Shown here: positions 1 to 6,815 of the stretch, piece after piece
Numbering within the stretch: position 1 is the first letter of the stretch
Layout of the letters: every line of letters starts with the position of its first letter
Origin: Thalassiosira profunda
Taxonomy: Eukaryota > Bacillariophyta > Thalassiosirophyceae > Thalassiosirales > Thalassiosiraceae
NCBI GenBank assembly: GCA_036939355.1
Contig: JALLAP010003833.1
Location: forward strand, 1 to 10,823
DNA length: 10,823 nt
Direction: 5' to 3'
Made by a program: the position numbers and the translations under genes
The notes under the pieces: model-generated
Databases searched by the model: none
What the model saw: the letters and a program-made list of their open reading frames with translations, nothing else
What the model was told of the DNA's origin: nothing

Positions 1-1
1 A

Positions 2-17
2 GGCTGTGGTTTTGTTC
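2..17 (+). repeat. Left terminal inverted repeat
   Basis: These 16 bases (GGCTGTGGTTTTGTTC) are the exact reverse complement of the last 16 bases of the element. Similarity continues a few bases inward (CCCGAA on both sides) if a one-base offset is allowed. Confidence 0.95.
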
Positions 18-22
18 GACCC

Positions 23-131
23 GAATAGGAATAGCGAATAGCCCAATAGCCGATTTGGTATTTGCTGTTCGCTGTCGACAACTCGTGGTTTTGTTTTTGG
101 CCGGACGCGGAATAGCCGAATAGCGAATAGC
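23..131. repeat. Left subterminal GAATAGC repeats and inner TIR copy
   Basis: Five exact GAATAGC heptamers start at 29, 36, 110, 118 and 125, with near copies at 23 and 44. GGTTTTGTTT at 87-96 repeats the core of the terminal repeat about 85 bp inside the end. Subterminal motif clusters of this kind are usually transposase or accessory-protein binding sites; that role is inferred here. Confidence 0.75.
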
Positions 132-435
132 TCATTTTCTTCGACCACTCACAGCCACCCATTCTCAATTTGTCTCGGCCGGCCAACCGAGCCATCAACA
201 TGGCACATCACACTTCACCTCCCGCTCGCCCTGCAACAAGACCCGTCGTGGCGCGCCAACCTCGTCCAGAGCGGCAGCAGGGCATTGGCATCGCCCACCG
301 ATTCGCCCTCCAATATAAGCGCACGTGGTCGACCACGTCGGCAGGCGATGTGGCGGCCGAGGGACGTGGAGGGCAGCGCGGCTCCTCGTGAGCTCGCGCT
401 GTGCTCATTATTCGTACAATCCACCGTCGCCAGCC

Positions 436-1907
436 ATGAACCTCGCAGCTTCGTACCGCCACTTCTTCCGCCTCCTCTTTCCTCTCGGGATTATTGGGGG
501 CCCGCGGGGCGGCGGCGGCAGGCGCCGCTCGGACGATCCGGTGATGGACGCGCACTGGGGGAATGTGGAGCGTCGCCGCCAGCTAGTCGAGCAGCGTCGC
601 CAGCAGGAGGAGGAGGAGGCCGACGAGGCCGACGGCCCACCCCCTCTCCCTGAAGCCATCGCTGGCGCCGACTCTCCGTCCGCAATCCCCGCCGACGCTT
701 CAACCTTGGAGGGGGCCGAGGGGGACGGCAACTTCGATACGGACCACCGCTTCGGCGACCACGACGGGGAGATGGATTACGCGGCCAGCAATTTCACCTT
801 TACGGAGAGGCTGATGCACTTCCTCCGCGGACATCGCATCACGAAAGAAACGCGCCTCAACGTGGAGATTGCAATTGCCATCGAGGCGGGGACGCTGGTC
901 ACGAACGAAGAAAAGACCAACGCCCCCATCCGGAACGCCGCCATCTTGCAGAAGTACCGGGCTCTCTTGAGCGGCATCGACAAAGAGAACTTTTCGCCCC
1001 ACGAACTCAAGGACGAGATGAGCCGGAAGCTGTTCCGGGCGAAGAAGGCCTTGAAGGGCGATCGTTTGTGGGAGAAGTACGGCGAGTGGAAGAACGTCTT
1101 GCGGAGGGACATCTTCACCAGGCTGCCGCGGGACCTTGCCTCGATGGCCAGTGGCAACCAGCTCCGCGACACGTACGAGGCCTTGGTTGTACACCAGTGG
1201 AAGGACGATCACGTAAGTATCGACGCGCTCCTTTCCCTTTTCTGCAACACTGTCTGACTATTTCTGCTCGACTTGTACCGTTGCAGCCGGACCTCGCCGA
1301 AAGTCTGGAGGAGCACGAGATCGAAGATGAAGTGCCCGAAAACTACTGGCTCGAGGCCCCCAAGCTCAGGCCCCTGCTCGCCGCAATGGTGCATCGGACG
1401 AACAAGGACCTCATCAACGATTGCACCAGCCAGCCCGCCGGCCAATCCCGCGACGCCCAGCGTGCGAACGAGCGTCGCCGCTTGGTCTCCCAGAGGGCCA
1501 ACGAGGAAGCAACCGCGCGCGAGGCCGACCCCGACGCAGCCCGCGTGAAGCGGATCAGGATGACGAGCGCGACCCTGAACGTGCTGAACGCTCAGAACGA
1601 CTTCATCTCCACCCAGTTGACCCTGTACAACAAGAACGAGGAGGCCTTCGTTCGCAGGATGGGGCGGGACGAGTACGACGACAAGGTGTGCGAGCTCCTC
1701 GCCGCTCTGCCCGACCCCGTCCGTGCCCTGATGGACGAAGAAGGCGGAGACGGCGGAGCTGGAGCGGGAGCGGGAGCGGGAGCGGGAGCCGGGTCGGGAG
1801 CGGGAGCCGGGTCGGGAGCTGGAGCTGGAGCTGGAGGAGAGGAGGAGAGTGACGGAGAGGACGGCGAGCTGGAGGAGCCGACGGCTTCGGCTATTGTGGG
1901 AGTGTAA
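436..1907 (+). CDS. Harbinger accessory protein, two exons, no recognised domain
   Basis: Exons are 436-1212 and 1287-1907, giving 465 residues when joined; the splice falls between codons. ATG 436 is chosen because the longer frame upstream opens only with GTG; ATG 544 is an alternative. Residues about 50-90 are rich in Arg, Gln and Glu and could form a coiled coil. The middle (about 130-390) is charged, predicted-helical sequence, including RLWEKYGEWKNVLRRDIF. The C-terminus is a Gly-Ala repeat followed by an acidic tail. PIF/Harbinger elements typically carry a second gene for a Myb/SANT-like DNA-binding protein that helps the transposase into the nucleus and onto the ends. The position here fits that role, but I do not see a clear Myb/SANT tryptophan pattern, so the function is inferred from context only. 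Confidence 0.8.
1213..1286 (+). other. Intron in the Harbinger accessory gene
   Basis: A 74-bp intron with donor GTAAGT and acceptor TTGCAG, preceded by a T/C-rich tract. Reading through it reaches a stop (TGA, 1255-1257). Splicing joins two long open frames in phase 0, from residue H259 of the upstream exon to PDLAESLEEHE of the downstream one. Confidence 0.88.
1755..1838 (+). repeat. Hexamer repeat encoding a Gly-Ala tract
   Basis: About 14 tandem GGAGCN or GGGTCG-type hexamers encode alternating Gly-Ala with some Gly-Ser, near the end of the accessory protein. The number of units is likely to vary between copies of the transposon. Confidence 0.85.
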
Positions 1908-1925
1908 GCAAGAATAGTTGGCATG

Positions 1926-2071
1926 TGTTCTTGGACAACGGCGAATGAGGTTGGGCGCGAATGGATGCTGTTCTAGGACAAGAAAAGCGGTGAACTCGTC
2001 TAGCACGCCCAACCTCGTTAGCAATTACTAAAATTCAAACTCTATAGGTATGCTTGCTGTTCGTGGACAAC
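1926..2071 (+). repeat. Three dispersed copies of a 14-bp semi-palindrome
   Basis: TGTTCTTGGACAAC (1926-1939), TGTTCTAGGACAAG (1969-1982) and TGTTCGTGGACAAC (2058-2071) are near-identical. Each is a loose palindrome (TGTTC..GGACA). They sit between the 3' ends of the two convergent transposon genes, where protein sites or RNA-processing signals are possible; the role is unknown. Confidence 0.65.
1944..2019. repeat. Inverted repeat between the convergent transposon genes
   Basis: AATGAGGTTGGGCG (1944-1957) pairs with CGCCCAACCTCGTT (2006-2019) at 13 of 14 positions, with a 48-nt loop. It could form a stem in transcripts running off either gene and may take part in 3'-end formation. The function is inferred from position only. 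Confidence 0.6.
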
Positions 2072-2130
2072 TATGATCGCCATCTATGATCGCAATCTAT
2101 GATCGCAATCTATGATCGCCATCTATGATC
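2071..2130. repeat. 13-bp tandem repeat, about 4.6 copies
   Basis: The unit CTATGATCGCCAT or CTATGATCGCAAT is repeated head to tail four times, followed by CTATGATC. The array begins on the last base of the third 14-bp semi-palindrome and lies 77 bp past the transposase stop codon. It is A/T-richer than its surroundings. Confidence 0.9.
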
Positions 2131-2207
2131 AAGGCGTGCGAGAGGAGTCAACACGAGCAAAGCACGTACGAAGAAGAAGCGATTAACATGCAAAGGAGGG
2201 CTACTAA

Positions 2208-3914
2208 TTAGGGCGTCACCCGACGCCTCTTCTCCGCCGCCTTCGAGTACTCGAGGTGGGCGGCGAGCGCCTTCCTCCGCTTGCCCCACTCCATCGCCAG
2301 GCGGTGGTCGGAGCGGTTCCCGCCGAAGGGGGGCGTGGGCCTCTCGCCCTCGAGCCAGATGGCATCGCCCGCATTGGGAGCCCCGCGGCCCACCCGATGC
2401 TGCGAATCCCGCGTCTCCATCTCCGTCAGCATCATGTTGTGCAGCATGCAGCAAACGACGAACACCTTCTCCACGACTTCGATGTCCCGGAAGCGGATGC
2501 CGTACTCCAGGATCTTCCACCTCTTCTTCAGAATCCCGAACACACACTCGACATCCTTCCTGATGCTCTCGAGGTGCGAGGAGAAGTGCCCCTTCGTCGA
2601 CGTGACCGGCTCGCCCTTGTAGGGGCAGATCAACGTGGGCCAGCGCAAGTACCCGCCGTCGCAGATCAAGTACACCCCGACGTCCGTGTGGACCCTCCCC
2701 TGCACGTCGTAGTACTCCCACTCGACGGTGTTGTACCAGCCGTTGCAGATCTTGTCCACCGTCTCGTCGAGCCGGACGATATGCTTGTCGTTGCGGGTAC
2801 CGAATTGCACCGACGACACACCCATGATCTCCCGGTCGTAACCCGAGATGACCTCGAAGGCGAGCGTTGGGTATCCTTCCTTTCCGACGCAGCGGTTCAT
2901 GTCCCCGGCCGGGCAGTTGCTCCATTTCAGGTGCACGACGTCGATCGAGCCGCCGTTGCCGGGCAGATGGACGGGAGAATCGGCGTACCTCTTCATGACG
3001 GCGCGCAGCTCGTCGGGAGTGCGGGGGTAGAAGATGTACTCCTCCCTCCTGGCGTACATCTTGTCCAAGAAGAGGTGGAAGAAGTTCTGGTGGTCCGAGC
3101 GGCAGATTTGGGTGTTGGCCTTGAGCTGACGGAACGGCGTGTGATTGCCAAGAACGTTGAGAGCTCCCATGATAAGGAGCTCCGCCTTGAGCTTCAGCCG
3201 ATCGCCCTCCTTGCAATGCTTCGTGGGCGCGATCCATCCCTCCCGCAGGAAGAGGCCGACCAGCTCGTCCACCTTCGTGAGCGGGACGCGGAAGTAGCTG
3301 CGAAAGTCGCTGTCGCGATCCCGGGAGGAGAGGGCGTACGTCCGCTCCCGGACGCTGGGCTGGAGGAACTCGGTGTACCAGTTGGCCTTGAAGACGTCGA
3401 AGAACTCGTACGGGAACAGGTTGGGAGATCGCTCGCGGCGCTCCGTCTCCCCGCTCCCCCCGACGCCCGCACCGTCCAAATCCCCGACGCCGTCATACAG
3501 TCCCCCGAGTGGGCCGTCATCGAAAGGATCCAGGTCCAGTCCACCAAACGGATCGCCAGCAAACGGATCGTTGGACGGTGCACTCGCCGGTGCGGGAGAT
3601 TCGTTGGCCGTCGGCGCCGAGAAGGGATCGATGATGGAATCGACCTTGAAGGGGTCGCTGGAGAAGGGATCGGAGGCCGAATCCAACGAGAAGGGGTCCG
3701 AGGAGAAGGGATCGTTGAAGATGGGCCCGAGGCGTGCATCGTCGTTCGTCGGCGCGCTTGCGGCAGGATTGCGCCTGCCGAGCAAATCGCGGTCAAGCCG
3801 CGCGGCCTGGACCGCCGCCCAGTCGTCGCCGGCGGCGGAACCAACGACGCCGCGGCCGAAGTCCATCCCCAGCCGAAGCCGCAGCCAATCTGATGGGTCG
3901 AGATCGAGCCGCAT
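2208..3914 (-). CDS. PIF/Harbinger DDE transposase with DPF-repeat N-terminus
   Basis: This 568-residue, intronless frame should encode the nuclease/strand-transferase that cuts the element at its terminal repeats and inserts it at 3-bp targets. Residues 61-131 are an acidic low-complexity tail with eight DPF tripeptides. Residues about 163-290 form a helical N-terminal region likely to bind DNA. The RNase-H-like catalytic core runs from about 315 to 500. Its visible acidic residues are D325 (GSIDVVHLKW), D419 (LICDGGYLRWP) and E456 (RKDVECVFGILKKRW), with 94- and 37-residue spacings typical of the family. The last motif and CCMLHNM are hallmarks of the plant-type Harbinger transposase family. 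The ATG at 3912-3914 opens the frame. The C-terminus is basic (EKRRRV), possibly a nuclear-localisation signal. No break or frameshift is seen, so activity is plausible. Confidence 0.94.
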   Translation of the reverse strand: MRLDLDPSDWLRLRLGMDFGRGVVGSAAGDDWAAVQAARLDRDLLGRRNPAASAPTNDDARLGPIFNDPFSSDPFSLDSASDPFSSDPFKVDSIIDPFSAPTANESPAPASAPSNDPFAGDPFGGLDLDPFDDGPLGGLYDGVGDLDGAGVGGSGETERRERSPNLFPYEFFDVFKANWYTEFLQPSVRERTYALSSRDRDSDFRSYFRVPLTKVDELVGLFLREGWIAPTKHCKEGDRLKLKAELLIMGALNVLGNHTPFRQLKANTQICRSDHQNFFHLFLDKMYARREEYIFYPRTPDELRAVMKRYADSPVHLPGNGGSIDVVHLKWSNCPAGDMNRCVGKEGYPTLAFEVISGYDREIMGVSSVQFGTRNDKHIVRLDETVDKICNGWYNTVEWEYYDVQGRVHTDVGVYLICDGGYLRWPTLICPYKGEPVTSTKGHFSSHLESIRKDVECVFGILKKRWKILEYGIRFRDIEVVEKVFVVCCMLHNMMLTEMETRDSQHRVGRGAPNAGDAIWLEGERPTPPFGGNRSDHRLAMEWGKRRKALAAHLEYSKAAEKRRRVTP

Positions 3915-3993
3915 GATGGTGCATGCTCTTCATTTGTTTTGTGGTGCACCGCCGCCCGCGGCGGCGGCGACGGCGCGCCATCCTGAGAGGGCG

Positions 3994-4172
3994 GCTATTC
4001 GCTGTTCGGCCTCGTGGCAAATTTGGCCCGAATAGCCTCCGCTATTGGGGGTCTCGAGCCGCCCGAATAGCCGACGGCGAACAGGATTATTCGCTGTTGG
4101 CCTGTTCGGGCAAACAAAACCGGGGAAAAGAGGGGGCGGACGGGCGATAACGCTTTTCGCTGTTCGCTATTC
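3994..4172. repeat. Right subterminal GAATAGC repeats and inner TIR copy
   Basis: GAATAGC occurs at 4030 and 4065 on the plus strand and as its complement at 3994 and 4166. An inner inverted copy of the terminal repeat core (AAACAAAACC, 4112-4121) lies about 79 bp inside the right end, nearly mirroring the left side. The strand mixture and symmetry suggest binding sites rather than chance simple repeats. Confidence 0.72.
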
Positions 4173-4184
4173 ACTTGTTCGGGG

Positions 4185-4200
4185 GAACAAAACCACAGCC
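4185..4200 (-). repeat. Right terminal inverted repeat
   Basis: Reverse complement of the left 16-bp terminus with no mismatch. It marks the right boundary of the transposon and is followed directly by TAA. Confidence 0.95.
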
Positions 4201-4203
4201 TAA
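4201..4203. other. Probable target-site duplication (TAA), right copy
   Basis: TAA directly follows the right terminal repeat, and the only visible left-flank base (position 1) is A, the expected third base of the left copy. A 3-bp T/A-rich duplication is the norm for this superfamily. Only one of three left bases can be checked. Confidence 0.6.
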
Positions 4204-4414
4204 CACTGGTTGTTGTGTCTTGTCAGAAAAGAAAAGCTTTAGGGTGGAACTGGAAGACCGAAAGAAGAAATCTTCGTCAAGAAAACAGTCTCCCATGCAA
4301 GGTGTCAATTGCTCAGTGAGGAAGTAGATCGAGAAGAACCCAGATCAAGAGATGCAGTTGCCACACCCCCTAAAATAGAGAGTGGTTTCCGCACCCCCAG
4401 AACGAAGAATCCCA

Positions 4415-5593
4415 TCAACACCAACAATCGCCGATGAATGGTCCATCACGACCAAATTTCCACTTCAATCGACGAAGGGCTGCGAAATGGGCCTGATAGG
4501 CCTGGAGCTCTGCTTCTCGGCGTTGTCTGGACACGTGTCCGGAGAGATATAAAGCCTGCTGAGCGCGTTCAGTGGCCCCTGCCCGAGAAAGGTTCATTTT
4601 GATCCATTCGACCAGCCACTGGCTAAGAAGTCGGCGGAGTGAAAACCGACGAAACCAGAGCTGGATAGTCATCGCAGCCGATGTATGCGGGGCTTTGTGT
4701 AGACGCCCTGCCAAGATGGCACACCGAACGATGATAGTTTGACGTTGGGATGCTGTGGGTGGTACAGCATGGCGGTGGGGTTCGGGAGCAACAGCCGAAT
4801 TGGAAGGGCGGCTGCCTTGGATGATGGGGTTCACCGCGGTGGGTTGGGAGGGGCGGTGAACAGGAGGAGAGGGCTGGATTTGAGCTCTCCTCAAAGCCCG
4901 CGGAGGGCGGCGTCGTGGACGGCGATGGCGCTGCCGTCTCTTCCGTTTTGGGAGCCGCTGTCCCCTCTCGCGGAATGGATGATTGGAGGCCGGGTTGTTG
5001 TGGTGAATAGCAGATGGTTGTGTGGTGGCCTCGACCCGTGAATGTGTTGGACGGGGTGGACGCGACACGATAATGTGCTTCGCGTGCGCTGATGCCCCCC
5101 TGCAGAGTGTTTGCAGCCGACGACGTTTACGGAGGCGGGATCGAACGACGTTGCGCCTCAACGACCGACAGATGGTGGCCGCCGCTTGTTTCCGCAGGCG
5201 GTAGGCACGGTCGTGTTCGTCGGAGGCCAAATTGGCTCGTGCTAGACGGAGCTCGAGCTCATGGTGGACGTGGGCCTCCTGTCGTCGTATTGTAGACTCC
5301 CCCGCCCGTTTCTGGCGCCGGGGCGGAGCTGCTTGCTCCTGTCGCTCCCGACGGACAGCCTGTGCCTTACCCCTTGATGAAGAGGGTTTAGGACGGAGCC
5401 GGCGGGGTGATGGATCATGGGAGCGTGGAGCTGCCGCGGGGTGGTGGGTAGCATCTCTGCCAGCGCCCTTCGCTGTCCGGGTGAGACGGATGTATTCCAT
5501 GTACCATATATAGTCAATGTCGTACAGAAGGCCCCGACGATGGGCCGCGGGCGAGATGCCGGGCGGGTTTGATGCATGATGCTGGGTGGGCAT
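4415..5593 (-). CDS. Hypothetical basic protein with two IQ-like motifs
   Basis: A 392-residue frame opens with ATG at 5591-5593 and is otherwise unassigned. Residues 22-37 (LLYDIDYIWYMEYIRL) are aromatic-rich and look conserved. Residues 75-160 are helical and highly charged. Two segments resemble calmodulin-binding IQ motifs: AAATICRSLRRNVVRSR (137-153) and AAMTIQLWFRRFSLRRL (307-322), the second close to the IQxxxR pattern. Between them lies an Arg/Pro-rich linker with little predicted order. The C-terminal 70 residues are again helical. Third codon positions are less GC-rich than in the neighbouring genes, and the first stretch lies beside an 11-C run, so the start may be wrong or the gene may be a decayed repeat-derived frame. 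IQ motifs bind calmodulin-type proteins in known families; nothing here proves that role. Confidence 0.45.
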   Translation of the reverse strand: MPTQHHASNPPGISPAAHRRGLLYDIDYIWYMEYIRLTRTAKGAGRDATHHPAAAPRSHDPSPRRLRPKPSSSRGKAQAVRRERQEQAAPPRRQKRAGESTIRRQEAHVHHELELRLARANLASDEHDRAYRLRKQAAATICRSLRRNVVRSRLRKRRRLQTLCRGASAHAKHIIVSRPPRPTHSRVEATTQPSAIHHNNPASNHPFRERGQRLPKRKRRQRHRRPRRRPPRALRRAQIQPSPPVHRPSQPTAVNPIIQGSRPSNSAVAPEPHRHAVPPTASQRQTIIVRCAILAGRLHKAPHTSAAMTIQLWFRRFSLRRLLSQWLVEWIKMNLSRAGATERAQQALYLSGHVSRQRREAELQAYQAHFAALRRLKWKFGRDGPFIGDCWC

Positions 5594-6134
5594 CTTGATG
5601 GTGGTCCCCCCCCCCCGAGCTCGACGGGTGGTGGGGTGGGACGAGGCGAGCGGACGGTATGCTCGCCTGCGGGAGAGGTGCTAGTAGAACACTCCCCCGG
5701 CGCTCCGCTGTACGTTCGGGCGGAGCTGGTGGCCGTCGATGGGTGCGACGAAATAACTCGCAAGATGTGAGCCCCCCTCGTTTGCAAATCGACGGCCTCG
5801 GTGATGGGTGGTGGTGGAGGGGGTCGACGAGCTCGTGGAGTGCGGAGCTCGTCCCAGGGAAGATGACCTTGTCTATCCCCGGCGCTCGGCGGTAAGGGTT
5901 GGCCGAGCAGTGGCGTTGTCGGAGGAAGGCCCGATCACGTGCCTCTTGCTCCCTCCGTGCTCGTGGATCGGTCGTCCGGCTGTTCACAACCACACGATAA
6001 TTCACCACAAGAGACGGCAAATAAACTTGGACAACGCCACAATAAAATCCGCCCGACCGTAGAGGGGCGGTGTGGAGGGAGGGCGAGCCGGTCGAAGGTC
6101 CGTAGCTCGCTGCCGGGAGGGATATTACTCACCC
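5594..6134. other. Intergenic stretch without a supported gene
   Basis: Several overlapping Arg/Pro-rich frames exist on both strands, but none has recognisable motifs. A short repeat, CCCCGGCGCTC plus a similar following stretch, occurs near 5697 and 5878. The C run at 5606-5616 lies at the upstream edge of the minus-strand gene ending at 4415. I see no RNA gene or clear promoter. Confidence 0.5.
5606..5616. repeat. 11-base C homopolymer
   Basis: An uninterrupted run of 11 C lies 13 bp upstream of the chosen start of the minus-strand IQ-like gene. All three minus-strand frames are open across it, so a one-base length error or slippage would change which upstream frame is joined to that gene. 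Confidence 0.9.
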
Positions 6135-6284
6135 CCAGCGTGGATGCTGCCAATAATTGGCAGGGCCGATCAACCCGTGGGGATCGGCTCGACGCTTTTC
6201 CTGCGGACGAACGGGTATCCAACCCGTCTCCCCCCCGCACGGACGATGGGATCGTGGGTTCTGACTCCTCTCAATCCACGCTGG
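6135..6284. ncRNA. Candidate structured RNA, block 1 (closing stem plus hairpins)
   Basis: CCAGCGTGGAT (6135-6145) and ATCCACGCTGG (6274-6284) form a perfect 11-bp stem enclosing about 130 nt. Inside are CTGCCAA/TTGGCAG (6147-6153 with 6157-6163), GCCGATC/GATCGGC (6165-6171 with 6182-6188), ACGGGT/ACCCGT (6211-6216 with 6222-6227) and ACGAT/ATCGT (6243-6247 with 6251-6255). The loop of the second hairpin contains AACCCGT, the same sequence as the 3' arm of the third, so the third's 5' arm could pair with either. CGTGGGTT (6253-6260) could also compete for 6273-6280. No known RNA family is recognised and the transcribed strand is unknown. Perfect inverted repeats fold on either strand, so a DNA-level role or a decayed fold-back repeat is possible. 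Confidence 0.4.
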
Positions 6285-6307
6285 AGGATGCGTGGAAAGG
6301 GCTCGTA

Positions 6308-6421
6308 ACCTATCAGTCTCACGGCATAGGAAGGCGCATGAGACGTATCAAAGAGAAGTGACCAGCTTAGGCTACCTAGGCTGGTACGTAGGTACCGAGG
6401 GACCTCAGAACACTGATAGGT
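6308..6421. ncRNA. Candidate structured RNA, block 2
   Basis: ACCTATCAGT (6308-6317) and ACTGATAGGT (6412-6421) form a perfect 10-bp stem. Inside is an 11-bp hairpin, ACCAGCTTAGG (6361-6371) with CCTAGGCTGGT (6375-6385), containing one G-T pair and a CTA loop. A weaker CTCA/TGAG stem (6318-6321 with 6339-6342) is also possible. The block starts 23 bp after block 1 and ends on the first base of a 25-bp direct repeat. It is not recognised as any known RNA. Confidence 0.35.
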
Positions 6422-6445
6422 GTAGAGATGCAGGAGAGGAGAGGG
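6421..6445 (+). repeat. 25-bp direct repeat, first copy
   Basis: The 25 bases beginning TGTAGAGATGCAGGAG and ending GAGGG recur without mismatch at 6705-6729. The sequence is purine-rich but not a simple repeat throughout, so an exact 25-base match at 284-bp spacing is unlikely by chance. Confidence 0.85.
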
Positions 6446-6704
6446 GAGGGCGCCACCTCCCCTCCGGTCCCTCCACCCGCCACCCCTCCAGCATCCTGCG
6501 CTCCCAACCCTGTCCCCGGTCCGCCCTCGCGGCTCGATTCCCCCGCGCTCCCCGGACGCTAGAATCGCCACGGGAGTATCGGCTCTCGTCGCCCAGGTGG
6601 GCCTGTTGGCGGACGAGGCGGAGGGGCTTCCGGCTCAGGGCCGATTCGAGGAAGTCGTTCATTGTTAGGTATTATGGTAGGGAGGTGTAGAGGCAGCGGT
6701 GTAT

Positions 6705-6729
6705 TGTAGAGATGCAGGAGAGGAGAGGG
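6705..6729 (+). repeat. 25-bp direct repeat, second copy
   Basis: Exact second copy of 6421-6445. It lies about 200 bp upstream of the TcdA-like start codon, so it may fall in that gene's promoter or 5' leader. The 259 bp between the copies are GC-rich and hold no supported gene. Confidence 0.85.
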
Positions 6730-6815
6730 ACTCTTTGTGTCAAGGGAATATTTCCAAGGTTATAGGAAGTCCTGCAATTTTTTGGTTATCTACTGCAATT
6801 CAGGCGGAGTTGTTT

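Larger units (their letters stand above)
2..4200. mobile_element. Complete PIF/Harbinger-type DNA transposon
   Basis: The ends are perfect 16-bp inverted repeats beginning GGCTGTGG. The base before the left end is A and the three bases after the right end are TAA, which fits a 3-bp TAA target-site duplication with its first two bases outside the window; 3-bp duplications are standard for PIF/Harbinger elements. Inside lie a DDE transposase and a second convergent gene, the usual two-protein arrangement of this superfamily. Both reading frames are open, with one clear spliceosomal intron in the plus-strand gene. The element therefore looks autonomous and recently inserted. The left duplication cannot be confirmed here, because the window starts one base before the element. 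Confidence 0.93.

Noticed and set aside
325..435. Upstream extension of the transposon accessory gene
   Set aside because: The frame is open to 325 but that codon is GTG. In a eukaryotic gene the first usable ATG is 436.
2256..3893. Long plus-strand frame opposite the transposase
   Set aside because: It has no recognisable motif and mirrors the GC-rich codon bias of the transposase, which carries clear catalytic motifs on the minus strand.
6240..6284. tRNA-like B-box (GGTTCTGACTCC) on the plus strand, whose antisense reads GVRTHDP like many tRNA-derived spurious proteins
   Set aside because: One extra T interrupts the B-box, the flanking bases do not form a T-stem, and no D-arm or anticodon arm with correct loops lies upstream. 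At most a decayed tRNA-like relic.
5939..6361. Plus-strand 140-codon frame
   Set aside because: It spans the hairpin-rich block, has no motif, and its codon pattern does not differ from competing frames on the other strand.
6405..6662. Minus-strand ATG frame of 85 codons starting MNDFLESALSRKPLRL
   Set aside because: The start looks natural, but most of the rest is low-complexity Arg/Gly sequence, it crosses one copy of the 25-bp repeat, and no motif or splice partner supports a gene.
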